Shown: positions 1-7,556 of the stretch, in pieces | Numbering within the stretch: the stretch's first letter is position 1 | How the letters are laid out: each line of letters opens with the position of its first letter | Assembly (NCBI GenBank): GCA_012517645.1 | Contig: JAAYUR010000437.1 | Coordinates: 1-19,139, forward strand | Length of the DNA stretch: 19,139 nucleotides | DNA from: Treponema sp. | GTDB taxonomy: Bacteria; Spirochaetota; Spirochaetia; Treponematales; UBA12059 | Reading direction: 5' to 3' | Notes under the pieces: model-generated | Seen by the model: the letters and a program-made list of their open reading frames with translations, nothing else | What the model was told of the DNA's origin: nothing | The model's database searches: none | Translations under genes and position numbers: made by a program

Positions 1-1196
1 ACTACACGAGCCCCGCCGTGATGGAGGCCGTAGGCTCCGTGCTGACAAACAAGTACGCCGAGGGGTATCCCGGGAAGCGCTACTACGGAGGCTGCGAGTT
101 CGTGGACATGGCCGAAAACCTTGCCCGGGACCGGGCCAAGGCCCTCTTCGGGGCGGACCACGCCAACGTCCAACCCCATTCGGGAAGCCAGGCCAACATG
201 GGAGTGCTGTACGCCGCCCTGAACCACGGGGACGTCATCCTGGGCATGGACCTGGCCCACGGAGGGCACCTCACCCACGGCGCCCCCGTCTCCTTCTCGG
301 GCCGCCAGTATACGGTGGTCCGGTACGGGGTGAATCCGGACACCGAGACCATCGACTACGACGAGCTGGCCCGCATAGCCCGGGAATCCAAGCCCAAGCT
401 CATCATCGCCGGCGCCTCCGCGTACTCCCGGGTCCTGGACTTCCAAAAATTCCGGGCCATCGCGGACGAAGTCGGGGCCTTCCTTATGGTGGACATGGCC
501 CATATCGCCGGGCTCGTAGCCGCGGGCTACCACCCGTCCCCGGTGGCCCTTGCGGATTTCACCACAACCACCACCCACAAGACCCTGAGAGGTCCCCGGG
601 GCGGGATGATCCTGATCGGCAAGGACCGGGAGAACACCATCGGTGCCGTGGCCCCCAAGAGCGGGCGGCCCAAGCTATGGTCCGAGGTCCTGGACGGCAT
701 GGTCATGCCGGGCATCCAGGGCGGCCCCCTCATGCACGTCATCGCGGGCAAGGCGGTGGCCCTTAAGGAGGCCCTGGAGCCGTCCTTCAAGGATTACATC
801 CGCCAGGTGGTGGCCAACGCCAAGGTCCTGGCCTCCTCCCTCGCGGAGGGCGGAGCCCGTATCGTGTCCGGAGGCACGGACAACCACCTGATGCTGGTGG
901 ACCTCTCCCCCCTGGGCATCACGGGCAAGGAGGCGGAGACCTGGCTGGACGCCGCGAACATCACGGTCAACAAGAACGGCATCCCCTTCGACCAGAAGAG
1001 CCCCTTCATCACCTCGGGCATCCGGGTGGGGAGCCCCGCGGTGACGACCCGGGGCATGAAGGAGCCCGAAATGCGCCAGATCGCCGGGTTCATCGTGGAG
1101 GTCCTGAAGTCCAAGGGGGACGAGAGGACACTCAAGGCCGTGGCCGAGAAGGTCCTGGGCCTGACCAAGCGCTTCCCGGTTCCCGCGGAGGCCTGA
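1..1196 (+). CDS. glyA: Serine hydroxymethyltransferase, 5' end cut by window edge
   Basis: PLP enzyme that interconverts serine and glycine while charging tetrahydrofolate with a one-carbon unit; cytosolic, central to folate and glycine metabolism. The reading frame is open from base 3, giving YTSPAVMEA then LTNKYAEGYPGKRYYGG, the classic substrate/PLP-pocket segment found about 40 residues into E. coli GlyA, so roughly 35-45 N-terminal residues lie outside the window. The PLP lysine motif TTTTTHKTLRGPRGG is intact (Lys codon 579-581), as are QGGPLMHVIAGKAVALKEA, SGGTDNHL, ANITVNKN and SGIRVGSPAVTTRG. The visible part is about 397 residues, so the full protein would be near the usual 420-435. 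A GTG/ATG pair at 18-23 is internal, not the start. The gene ends in TGA and is followed by a hairpin-forming spacer. Confidence 0.97.
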   Translation, partial: YTSPAVMEAVGSVLTNKYAEGYPGKRYYGGCEFVDMAENLARDRAKALFGADHANVQPHSGSQANMGVLYAALNHGDVILGMDLAHGGHLTHGAPVSFSGRQYTVVRYGVNPDTETIDYDELARIARESKPKLIIAGASAYSRVLDFQKFRAIADEVGAFLMVDMAHIAGLVAAGYHPSPVALADFTTTTTHKTLRGPRGGMILIGKDRENTIGAVAPKSGRPKLWSEVLDGMVMPGIQGGPLMHVIAGKAVALKEALEPSFKDYIRQVVANAKVLASSLAEGGARIVSGGTDNHLMLVDLSPLGITGKEAETWLDAANITVNKNGIPFDQKSPFITSGIRVGSPAVTTRGMKEPEMRQIAGFIVEVLKSKGDERTLKAVAEKVLGLTKRFPVPAEA

Positions 1197-1211
1197 CCGT
1201 TCTCCCGACCT

Positions 1212-1296
1212 AACCGCGGAGTACGCGGAGGGCAGGGAGAAAGAGACCCTGGTACGATGGTTCCGGTCTTCCCTCCTCTCCGTGACCTCCGTGGTT
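1212..1296. repeat. Imperfect long inverted repeat built of ~9-bp units
   Basis: Downstream of glyA the left arm (1212-1244) begins AACCGCGGAGTACGCGGAG and the right arm (1267-1296) ends CCGTGACCTCCGTGGTT. The reverse complement of the right arm reads AACCACGGAGGTCACGGAG, so the arms pair imperfectly over about 30 bp around a loop of about 22 nt. Each arm repeats a CGGAG core about every 9 bp. It resembles the CGGAG/CAGAG-type intergenic repeat stretches seen in many bacterial genomes (recollection, not searched). It could form a transcript hairpin and slow or end glyA transcription, but there is no T-tract, so a terminator role is inference. Confidence 0.55.
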
Positions 1297-1330
1297 GGTT
1301 CGTGAAGAGCGCTCAGGCGGGCGGGCGCGA

Positions 1331-1359
1331 TTGACAGGCCAAACCGGGGTATCTATACT
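1331..1359 (+). promoter_or_regulatory. Sigma70-type promoter for the cyclic-nucleotide-binding gene
   Basis: TTGACA (1331-1336, perfect -35), 17-bp spacer, TATACT (1354-1359, one mismatch to TATAAT). The expected transcription start near 1366 leaves a leader of about 28 nt before the ATG at 1394. It therefore excludes the longer reading frame that opens at 1295. Confidence 0.8.
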
Positions 1360-1393
1360 TGAGCCCAGACAGCTCGGTCATACGGAAGGCGGG

Positions 1394-2626
1394 ATGGAAA
1401 ATCCTCTCCAGCTGACATTCGTAAGCTTTAAAAAAGACTCATATATCGTGGTGGAAGGCAAGCAAAACGCCGACCGCTTCTACATCATCCGCCAGGGCAA
1501 GGTTCGGGTATCCAAGGACGTGGAGGTGGTCGAGGAGGAGGGGGGCAACATCTACGGCCCCGGCGACTTCTTCGGCGTCGTGTCCACCATGTCCAACCAC
1601 AGCCACATCGAGACCGCCCAGGCGGTGACCGACTGCGTCCTCATATCCGTGGCCCGGGAGCAGTACGGAACCCTGATCGAGAAGAACACCCCGGTGGCCA
1701 TGAAGATCATCATGGCCTTCTCAAAGCGTATGCGCTACCTGGACGAGGCCCTGACCCGGTTGACCCTCAAGAACACCGCCGAGGCGGACCCCTCCCACCT
1801 CTTCCGGGTCGCGGAGTACTACGCCAAGCAGAGCCAGTACAACCAGGCCTTCTACGCCTACCACCAATACCTCAAGTTCTGTCCCAACGGACCCCATGTC
1901 GCGGTAGCCCGGGAACGGATGGCCAAGATCGCCCCCTACTCCAAGGCGGTCTACCTGGACGGGTCCGCCGAGGAGTTCAACCGCTTCTACCCGAAGGATA
2001 CGATGATTTTCTCCGAGGGGATGACGGGCTCCGAGTTGTACATCATCCAGAAGGGCTCCGTGAAGATCACCAAGATCGTGGACAACAACGAGGTCCTCCT
2101 GGCGGTGCTCAAGACCGGGGATATCTTCGGGGAGATGGCCATCCTGGAGAACAAGCCCCGGAGCGCCAGCGCGATCGCCTTCGAGGACGCCTACCTTTTG
2201 GCGGTCAACAAGGCCAACTTCGAGCGGATGGTCCAGACCCAGCCCCAGATCGTCACCCGCCTGACCACCCTCCTGGCCGAGCGGATCTGGTTCATCTACA
2301 AGCAGCTGGCCAACACCCTGATCGCGGATCCCCTGGGACGGATGTACGACGCCCTCCTGATCCAGCTGGAAAAGAACCGGGTGCCCTTGAAGCCCGGAGC
2401 CTCCTATTCCTTCGACTTCGGTCCCAAGGAGCTCATCAACATGGTAGGCCTGCCCCTGGGAGAGGGAAACATGGTCATGCACAAGCTCCTGGAGAACACC
2501 AAGGTGAAGGTGGCGGACAACAAGATCCAGCTTACCGACGTGACCGAGGTGGAAAAGCAGACCGAGTACTACCGCAAGATGCAGAAGATCGAGAAGGCGC
2601 GGAAGGCCGCCCAGGCCCTCCGCTGA
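1394..2626 (+). CDS. Two-domain cyclic-nucleotide-binding (Crp-like) regulator with TPR-like linker
   Basis: A 410-residue protein with two cNMP-binding beta-barrels (about residues 10-125 and 200-320), separated by a helical TPR-like segment (about 135-180), and a C-terminal region about 345-400 resembling a weak winged helix (FGPKELINMVGL...HKLLEN). The second domain has a good phosphate-binding cassette, FGEMAILENKPRSASA (Glu247, Arg256). The first (FGVVSTMSNHSHIETA, from residue 60) lacks both the Glu and the Arg and probably binds no nucleotide. The start is the ATG at 1394: GGAAGG lies at 1384-1389 and the promoter at 1331-1359 sits inside the longer open frame that begins at 1295. It is monocistronic or reads into the next gene 19 bp on. 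Role: probably cAMP- or c-di-nucleotide-responsive control or scaffolding; the ligand is unknown and DNA binding uncertain. Confidence 0.85.
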   Translation: MENPLQLTFVSFKKDSYIVVEGKQNADRFYIIRQGKVRVSKDVEVVEEEGGNIYGPGDFFGVVSTMSNHSHIETAQAVTDCVLISVAREQYGTLIEKNTPVAMKIIMAFSKRMRYLDEALTRLTLKNTAEADPSHLFRVAEYYAKQSQYNQAFYAYHQYLKFCPNGPHVAVARERMAKIAPYSKAVYLDGSAEEFNRFYPKDTMIFSEGMTGSELYIIQKGSVKITKIVDNNEVLLAVLKTGDIFGEMAILENKPRSASAIAFEDAYLLAVNKANFERMVQTQPQIVTRLTTLLAERIWFIYKQLANTLIADPLGRMYDALLIQLEKNRVPLKPGASYSFDFGPKELINMVGLPLGEGNMVMHKLLENTKVKVADNKIQLTDVTEVEKQTEYYRKMQKIEKARKAAQALR

Positions 2627-2645
2627 CTCCATCCCGCCGACGGCC

Positions 2646-3611
2646 TTGACCTCATCCGGATCCCCCGATCCCGAGCGCACCCTCCTCCTGTCCCGGGCTT
2701 TGTCGGACCGTGGCGTCCCATCCTTCGGATTCGCGTCCGGCGAGCGTCTGGCGGAAATCCTCCGAGGGGTCCCCGCCGGGGTCGCGGAGTCCTACGGGCT
2801 GGCTTCCGCCCGAGGCGTCCTGGCAGCGGCCCTCCACTACGACACGACCGGCCGTCCCGCGGGGGCCCTGGACACGGATTACTTCCGGGGTGACGAGGGG
2901 AAGCCCCTGGCCGCCCTGGGCTGGTTCGCCCGGGCTCACTGGTACCGGGAGCTGGCGGGCATCCTGGCCGCGGTCTCCCGTATCCCCGGCCTGGCGTCCG
3001 CCGGACCCCCGGGGGCTTTCCGGATCGCGGTGAACTCCCGCCTGCCGGAAAAGGCCCTGGCGGTCGCCGCGGGCCTGGGGCCCCTGGGCAGGAACACCCT
3101 GGTCCTGGAGAGGCTCGCCGGGCCGGGCTGCGTCCTGGGCGTTCTCCTCCTGCCCTTCGAGCCGGACATCCCCGAAGGAGCCCGGGATCCGGGTTCGCGG
3201 CCGTCGGATCCCGAGGTCCCGGGGTCGGAATGCGGGGACTGCCGGGAATGCGTCCGGGCCTGCCCGACCGGAGCCGTCCGGGAAGAGGGCGGCATCTACC
3301 GCTTGCGATGCCTCCAGCACTGGGCCGGCTCGGAGGGGCCGGTGCCCGAGCGAATCGCGGGTTCCTGGCGCGGAAGCCTGTACGGGTGCGACCTCTGCCT
3401 GGCCGCCTGCCCCCGATTCCGGCCGGATGTTCCGCGGGAGGCTTCCATAGGCCTGCTGGGCAGAGGATTGAACCCGGACCGTCTCCTGGGGGCCGAAGAC
3501 GGGGAAATTCGAAACCTGCTTCGAGGGACGGCCCTGGGACTGTCCTGGCTGAGCCCCGGCTTGATCCGCAGGAACGCCCGTCTTGCCCGGGATTCGTGGG
3601 AGAGGGGGTAG
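2646..3611 (+). CDS. QueG-like epoxyqueuosine reductase family iron-sulfur protein
   Basis: It resembles QueG, the cobalamin-dependent enzyme that reduces epoxyqueuosine to queuosine in tRNA. Eight cysteines match two [4Fe-4S] clusters: CGDCRECVRACP (Cys196, 199, 202, 206), Cys222 in RCLQHW, and GCDLCLAACP (Cys248, 251, 255). The upstream AGLGPLGRNTLVL aligns with the family AGLGWIGK(N/H)T segment. Oddities: at the position of the proposed catalytic Asp (VDS/VDT in QueG) this protein has Asn130 (VNSRLPEKAL), and at 321 residues it lacks the C-terminal HEAT region of longer QueGs. It may be a divergent QueG or a related reductase. The start is uncertain: TTG at 2646 opens the frame, TTG at 2700 is an alternative, and neither has a clear Shine-Dalgarno. 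The 19-bp gap after the preceding gene suggests co-transcription. Confidence 0.75.
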   Translation: MTSSGSPDPERTLLLSRALSDRGVPSFGFASGERLAEILRGVPAGVAESYGLASARGVLAAALHYDTTGRPAGALDTDYFRGDEGKPLAALGWFARAHWYRELAGILAAVSRIPGLASAGPPGAFRIAVNSRLPEKALAVAAGLGPLGRNTLVLERLAGPGCVLGVLLLPFEPDIPEGARDPGSRPSDPEVPGSECGDCRECVRACPTGAVREEGGIYRLRCLQHWAGSEGPVPERIAGSWRGSLYGCDLCLAACPRFRPDVPREASIGLLGRGLNPDRLLGAEDGEIRNLLRGTALGLSWLSPGLIRRNARLARDSWERG

Positions 3612-3630
3612 CAGGCGCGCCGATTTCTCG

Positions 3631-3668
3631 GTTCGATCGACGTCTAACTTGGCTCGAACAGTCAAGTT
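3631..3668. repeat. Two interleaved inverted repeats upstream of cheW promoter
   Basis: GTTCGA (3631-3636) pairs with TCGAAC (3654-3659), and AACTTG (3646-3651) pairs with CAAGTT (3663-3668). The second repeat abuts and slightly overlaps the -35 box of the cheW promoter. The stretch is less GC-rich than its surroundings. Candidate operator or upstream activator site; function not shown. Confidence 0.35.
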
Positions 3669-3696
3669 TGACTCCGAAGGAACCTGCGGGTACACT
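3668..3696 (+). promoter_or_regulatory. Sigma70-type promoter for cheW operon
   Basis: TTGACT (3668-3673), 17-bp spacer, TACACT (3691-3696). The predicted start near 3703 gives a leader of only about 17 nt that begins practically at the Shine-Dalgarno AGGAGGA (3704-3710). Confidence 0.7.
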
Positions 3697-3703
3697 GTAG
3701 AAT

Positions 3704-3710
3704 AGGAGGA
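3704..3710 (+). promoter_or_regulatory. Strong Shine-Dalgarno of cheW
   Basis: AGGAGGA, 9 nt before the ATG at 3720: the best ribosome-binding site on the + strand here, suggesting high expression of cheW. Confidence 0.8.
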
Positions 3711-3719
3711 ACCGCCGAC

Positions 3720-4214
3720 ATGGAAGGAACTACGGCCAACCAGTACTTGACCTTTACCCTGGAAGGCGAGCAATACGCCATCGGAGTCTCCAAGGTCCGG
3801 GAAGTCCTTGAATATACGAAGATCACAAAGCTGCCCAAGACGGCGGAATACATGAAGGGGATCATCAACCTGCGCGGAACGGGCGTTCCGGTCATAGATC
3901 TCCGCCTGAAGTTCGGCATGCCCGAGACTCCGGTCACGAAGGACACCAGCATCATCGTGATGGAAGTGGAAGGGCCCGAGGGAGCCGTCGTCGTGGGAGC
4001 CCTGGCGGACGCGGTCCACGAGGTCGTGGAACTCGAGGCCGGAAACATCGAGCCCGCCCCGAAGTTCGGGACCCGCCTGGCTACGGAGTTCATCCGGGGG
4101 GTCGGAAAGCGGGAGGAAGGCTTCGTGATCCTCTTGGACATCGACCGGATCTTCAACTCCGAGGATATGGACGTGCTCCGGGCCGCGGAAACCGCCGAAG
4201 CCGGCGCCCAGTAG
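3720..4214 (+). CDS. cheW: Chemotaxis coupling protein CheW
   Basis: Adaptor that links methyl-accepting receptors to the CheA histidine kinase at the inner membrane. The 164-residue protein is a single CheW domain from about residue 6 to 150: YLTFTLEGEQYAIGVSKVRE, then YMKGIINLRG and VPVIDLRLKFGMP, which is the signature of the family. A fairly normal length and no CheA or receiver domain fused. ATG at 3720 is fixed by AGGAGGA at 3704-3710. It has its own promoter and is separated by 28 bp from epmA, with a diguanylate cyclase after that. No cheA, cheY or receptor gene is in the window, so this may be one of several CheW paralogues, dedicated to particular receptors (inference). Confidence 0.95.
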   Translation: MEGTTANQYLTFTLEGEQYAIGVSKVREVLEYTKITKLPKTAEYMKGIINLRGTGVPVIDLRLKFGMPETPVTKDTSIIVMEVEGPEGAVVVGALADAVHEVVELEAGNIEPAPKFGTRLATEFIRGVGKREEGFVILLDIDRIFNSEDMDVLRAAETAEAGAQ

Positions 4215-4242
4215 CAGAACCGCCGTATTCGAGCGGGATCCC

Positions 4243-5232
4243 ATGGATATCCGACTTCTTGAAGAACGCTCCAGGATCCTGACCCGAACCCGGGAGTTTT
4301 TCTTGGAACGGGGCTACCTGGAGACGGACACCCCGGCCCTGGCGCCGGCCCTGATCCCCGAATCCTGCCTGGAGGTCTTCCGGACCGAGTACGACAACCC
4401 GTTCCTGGGCCGCCTGGACCTCTGGCTGGTCCCGTCCCCGGAAGTCTGGATGAAGCCCCTGATCGCCCGACTCAAGCGGAGCGTATTCCAGGTCTGCAAG
4501 TGTTTCCGGAATTCCGAATCCATCGGACGCCTGCACAACCCGGAGTTCACGATGCTGGAGTACTACACCGTGGGTGCGGATTCCGGGTACTCCCGGGAGC
4601 TCACGGAGGAGCTCTTCCGCCGCTGCGAGGGACCCGACACCCCGGCCTGGGCGCGGCCCCCCTTCCGCCGGATGACCATGGCCGAGGCTTTCCGGAATTT
4701 CGCCGGGCTGGACCTGGAAGCCCTTCAGGACCGGGAAGCCCTTGTGGAGGCGGGACGGTCCAAGGGGCTGCTGATTTCCGTGGACGCCTCCTGGGAGGAC
4801 GCATTCAACCAGGTGTTCCTGAGCCTGGTGGAACCCTCCCTGCCCTCGGATTCTCCCCTGGTCCTGGAGCGATATCCCGCCCAAATCGAATGCCTGGCGG
4901 AAGACATCCCCGGAACCCCCTGGAAGGACCGCTGGGAGCTCTACGCGGGGGGCATGGAACTCTGCAACTGCTATACCGAGGCCTCCGATCCCGAGGCCGT
5001 CCGGGCCTCCTTCCGCAGGGAGTCGGAGCGGAAGGAGGCTTCCCGGGTTCCCCACCGGGTGGATCCGAAGTACCCCGAGATCTTTGCGGACTTTCCCCGT
5101 TGTTCCGGGGTCGCCATGGGATTCGACCGCATGGTCCTGGCCCTGATCGGCGGAAACGACCTGAACCGTCTTCTGCCCTTCCCCTTCGAGGGCATCCTGG
5201 CGGACAACGTGTCCAAGGTTCGCAGGCCATGA
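4243..5232 (+). CDS. epmA: EF-P-lysine lysyltransferase (EpmA/GenX/PoxA)
   Basis: Class II lysyl-tRNA-synthetase-like enzyme without the anticodon-binding domain. It attaches (R)-beta-lysine to a lysine of elongation factor P, which lets ribosomes translate polyproline. The 329 residues match the family's usual ~325. Visible: class II motif 2 FQVCKCFRNSES then LHNPEFTMLEYY, the substrate-pocket stretch GGMELCNCYTEASDP, and motif 3 CSGVAMGFDRMVLAL. Ala291 in GVAMG is the alanine that marks EpmA; LysRS has glycine there, which argues against a short LysRS. ATG at 4243 lies 28 bp after cheW; the Shine-Dalgarno (AGCGGGA) is weak. The stop overlaps the next start as ATGA. Its substrate gene efp lies 1.8 kb downstream. 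The partner aminomutase EpmB is not in the window. Confidence 0.95.
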   Translation: MDIRLLEERSRILTRTREFFLERGYLETDTPALAPALIPESCLEVFRTEYDNPFLGRLDLWLVPSPEVWMKPLIARLKRSVFQVCKCFRNSESIGRLHNPEFTMLEYYTVGADSGYSRELTEELFRRCEGPDTPAWARPPFRRMTMAEAFRNFAGLDLEALQDREALVEAGRSKGLLISVDASWEDAFNQVFLSLVEPSLPSDSPLVLERYPAQIECLAEDIPGTPWKDRWELYAGGMELCNCYTEASDPEAVRASFRRESERKEASRVPHRVDPKYPEIFADFPRCSGVAMGFDRMVLALIGGNDLNRLLPFPFEGILADNVSKVRRP

Positions 5233-6833
5233 AATCGATGCTCCAGAGCCGCCTGTTCCGTCAGCAGTTCCTCGTGTTGGCCCTGTTGACGATATTTTTC
5301 TTCGCCTTCATGGTGGCGGGCATCTATTTCCGCACCCAGTCCTCCATCGAGACCCGGGAGATGGAGATCGCGGGTTTCTACCGGGACGCGGTCCTTCTCT
5401 CGATCCAGGATTGGCTGGCCGAGCGGGAGAGCGACATCGCCTGGCTCGCCTCGATCCTGGAGTCCGACGCGGAGCGTGCGGGGACGCCCTTGGCCCCGGA
5501 GGCTCACGCGCGCTTCCGGACCCTGCTGGAGACCAAGAGCGCCTTTTCCGACCTGATCCTTCTGGATACGGAGGGGCGTGTCCTCTTCGGGCGTTCGGGA
5601 CCCTCGACTCGGAGCATCGGCCTGGCGGACCGGGACTATTTCCGGGCCGCCCGCGACGGCCGTTCCTTCGTGTCCGAAGCCTTCCGCAACCGTCTGACAG
5701 GACGGTACGCCTTCGCGGTCAGCCGCCCCCTGCGGTACCGGGGGGAGATCCGGGCGGTGCTGGCGGGTACGGTGCTCCTCTCCGACCTGATCCAAATCGT
5801 GGAACACATGGGCTTGGGAAGCCTGGGTACGATCTACATGACCGACGTGGACCGGAACCTCGTGGCGGATTCCGCGGCCGAGGCGAGCCAGCCGGCTCCG
5901 GACGCCGCGGAGGAAGTCCCTGCGTTGGACACTTTCGCGGCCCGCCAAGCCGCAGCGCGGCGGACGGGGGCCGGAAAGTACGAGGGACGATCCGGACAGA
6001 CCGTCGTGGGGGCCTACGGCTGGGTTGAGCGCCTGAACCTGGGGCTGGTGGTGGAGCTCCAAAGCGACCGGGCTCTGCTTCCCATCACCCGTCTCCTGGA
6101 ATTCTTCGCGGAGTTCGCGGCCGGATTAGTGGTGATCCAGCTCCTCCTCGCCTACGCCTTGAGCGCCCGGCTCGTCCGTCCCATCCGTGCCCTGGCCGCG
6201 GCGGCGGATACCCCGGAGGGGCAGGAGTATCCGCAAGTCCGGGTTCCCAGGACGAACACGGAACTGGACAGCCTTGTGGAGGCCTTCAACCGGATGGCCA
6301 AATCGATACGGGAACGGGAAGGGTGGCTCAAGGAGAGCGCGGCCCGGGACAGCCTAACGGGGCTGTACAACCACGCGAAGATCGAGGAATTCCTGGAATT
6401 CGAGATGCGGCGGCACAAGCGGGACAAGCGCCCCCTCTGCTTCGTCATGATGGACATCGACCATTTTAAATCCGTCAACGATACGTTCGGCCACCAAGCC
6501 GGAGACACGGTGCTCCGGGAGACCGCCCACCTGCTCCTGCGGTCCGGCCGGGAGGGAGATATCGTCGGGCGCTACGGGGGAGAGGAGTTCTCGGTGATCC
6601 TGGACGCCCAGACCCCCGAAGACGCCGCCGCCTACTGCGAGCGGATCCGTAAGGCGGTCGAGGAAACCGCCTATGTCCATGAGGGGACGGATATCCGGGT
6701 GACGATGAGTCTGGGATACGCCTGCGCCCCGGCCTCGACCCTGGGGACCTTCGAGCTGATCCGGGCCGCGGACAAGGCTCTCTACGCGGCCAAGCAGGCC
6801 GGCCGGAACCGGGTGGTGGCCGCGCCGCTCTGA
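5229..6833 (+). CDS. Membrane diguanylate cyclase: dCache sensor, HAMP, GGDEF
   Basis: A 534-residue enzyme making cyclic di-GMP from two GTP. Order: transmembrane helix about 14-34, a periplasmic Cache-type sensor about 40-285 (DLILLDTEGRVLFGRSG, RDYFRAARDGRSFVSEAF, YAFAVSRPL), a second helix about 290-312, HAMP about 313-365, GGDEF about 370-530. The active site is intact: MMDIDHFKSVNDTFGHQAGD and GGEEF (450-454). The inhibitory c-di-GMP site RxxD (REGD, 441-444) stands five residues before it, so product inhibition is expected. ATG at 5229 overlaps the epmA stop (ATGA), implying translational coupling in a cheW-epmA-cyclase unit. The open frame continues upstream to 4500 but that part is a shadow of epmA. 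The ligand is unknown; dCache sensors often bind amino acids or small organics (family knowledge). Confidence 0.93.
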   Translation: MKSMLQSRLFRQQFLVLALLTIFFFAFMVAGIYFRTQSSIETREMEIAGFYRDAVLLSIQDWLAERESDIAWLASILESDAERAGTPLAPEAHARFRTLLETKSAFSDLILLDTEGRVLFGRSGPSTRSIGLADRDYFRAARDGRSFVSEAFRNRLTGRYAFAVSRPLRYRGEIRAVLAGTVLLSDLIQIVEHMGLGSLGTIYMTDVDRNLVADSAAEASQPAPDAAEEVPALDTFAARQAAARRTGAGKYEGRSGQTVVGAYGWVERLNLGLVVELQSDRALLPITRLLEFFAEFAAGLVVIQLLLAYALSARLVRPIRALAAAADTPEGQEYPQVRVPRTNTELDSLVEAFNRMAKSIREREGWLKESAARDSLTGLYNHAKIEEFLEFEMRRHKRDKRPLCFVMMDIDHFKSVNDTFGHQAGDTVLRETAHLLLRSGREGDIVGRYGGEEFSVILDAQTPEDAAAYCERIRKAVEETAYVHEGTDIRVTMSLGYACAPASTLGTFELIRAADKALYAAKQAGRNRVVAAPL

Positions 6834-6845
6834 GCCGGAGCCGGC

Positions 6846-6874
6846 TTTACAAAATCACGGGAATTTGACATAGT
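6846..6874 (+). promoter_or_regulatory. Possible promoter for efp
   Basis: TTTACA (6846-6851), 17-bp spacer, CATAGT (6869-6874), just past the cyclase stop. It would give a leader of about 110 nt. A short palindrome AGCCGGAGCCGGCT followed by TTT (6833-6848) precedes it and could be a weak terminator for the cheW unit. The leader has CCCCGC (6882-6887) that can pair with GCGGGG (6912-6917). Confidence 0.4.
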
Positions 6875-6989
6875 TCCCTGTCCCCGCAGGAGCCGGCAAA
6901 ACCCCGGAACCGCGGGGGAATCCATCCCAAGCGAACCCGGCCCCGCCCTAATTTCTCCAGGCCCGGAGCCGCAATCCGAGAGGTAGACC

Positions 6990-7553
6990 ATGATCCGAGG
7001 CGGAGACATAGCCAAGGGCAGCATCCTGCTCATCAACAGCCATCCCCATATCGTAGTGGACCGGGAGTTCGTCAACCCCGGCAAGGGCGCGGCGTTCGCG
7101 CGGGTAAAGGCCAAGAACCTGCGGAACGGCAACGTGGTCACCCAGACCATAAAGACCCAGGACGAGGTCGAGGACGCCCAGGTCGACCTGATCGACTGCC
7201 AATACCAGTACTCGGACGCGGAGCACTTCGTGTTCATGAACAACGATACCTTCGAGCAGTACTTCATCCCCTTCCCGGGCCACGAGGAAAAGAAGTACTA
7301 CCTCAAGGAGGGGGAGACCTATTCCATCCTCTTCTACGAGGGAGAGGCGATCGATATCAAGATCCCCTACAAGATGGTCTTCACCGTCACGGAGAGCGAG
7401 AACTACGTGCGGGGCGACACCGTTTCCGGGGCCACCAAACCCGTGGTCTGCGAGACGGGCCTCGTGGTCCGGGTACCCCTGTTCATCAAGCAGGGCGAGA
7501 AGATCCTGGTCAATACGGAAACCAATGAGTACCAGGAGCGGGTGAACGGCTAG
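6990..7553 (+). CDS. efp: Elongation factor P
   Basis: Translation factor that binds between the P and E sites and rescues ribosomes stalled at consecutive prolines. The 187 residues contain the three EF-P beta-barrels: a KOW-like N-terminal domain with the loop FVNPGKGAAFARVK, MNNDTFEQYF in the second, and the C-terminal signature KPVVCETGLVVRVPLFIKQG. Lys32 in NPGKGAA is the lysine equivalent to E. coli Lys34, the target of EpmA; since epmA lies close by, it is most likely beta-lysylated (inference). ATG at 6990 has GAGAGG at 6978-6983. There is probably a separate promoter (about 6846-6874). A repeat-rich hairpin region begins two bases after the stop and may shape the 3' end of the transcript. 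Confidence 0.97.
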   Translation: MIRGGDIAKGSILLINSHPHIVVDREFVNPGKGAAFARVKAKNLRNGNVVTQTIKTQDEVEDAQVDLIDCQYQYSDAEHFVFMNNDTFEQYFIPFPGHEEKKYYLKEGETYSILFYEGEAIDIKIPYKMVFTVTESENYVRGDTVSGATKPVVCETGLVVRVPLFIKQGEKILVNTETNEYQERVNG

Positions 7554-7556
7554 GTG

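Noticed and set aside
2652..4244. 530-codon open frame on the - strand
   Set aside because: Antisense to the QueG-like gene and cheW; low-complexity Gly/Pro/Arg/Gln composition typical of a shadow frame in GC-rich DNA, while both + strand genes have clear family motifs.
4500..5228. Upstream extension of the diguanylate cyclase frame
   Set aside because: Pro/Gly/Arg-rich shadow of epmA; the ATGA overlap at 5229 and the membrane helix right after it mark the true start.
6865..6870. TTGACA as the -35 box for efp
   Set aside because: No acceptable -10 hexamer 16-18 bp downstream; the TTTACA/CATAGT pair fits better.
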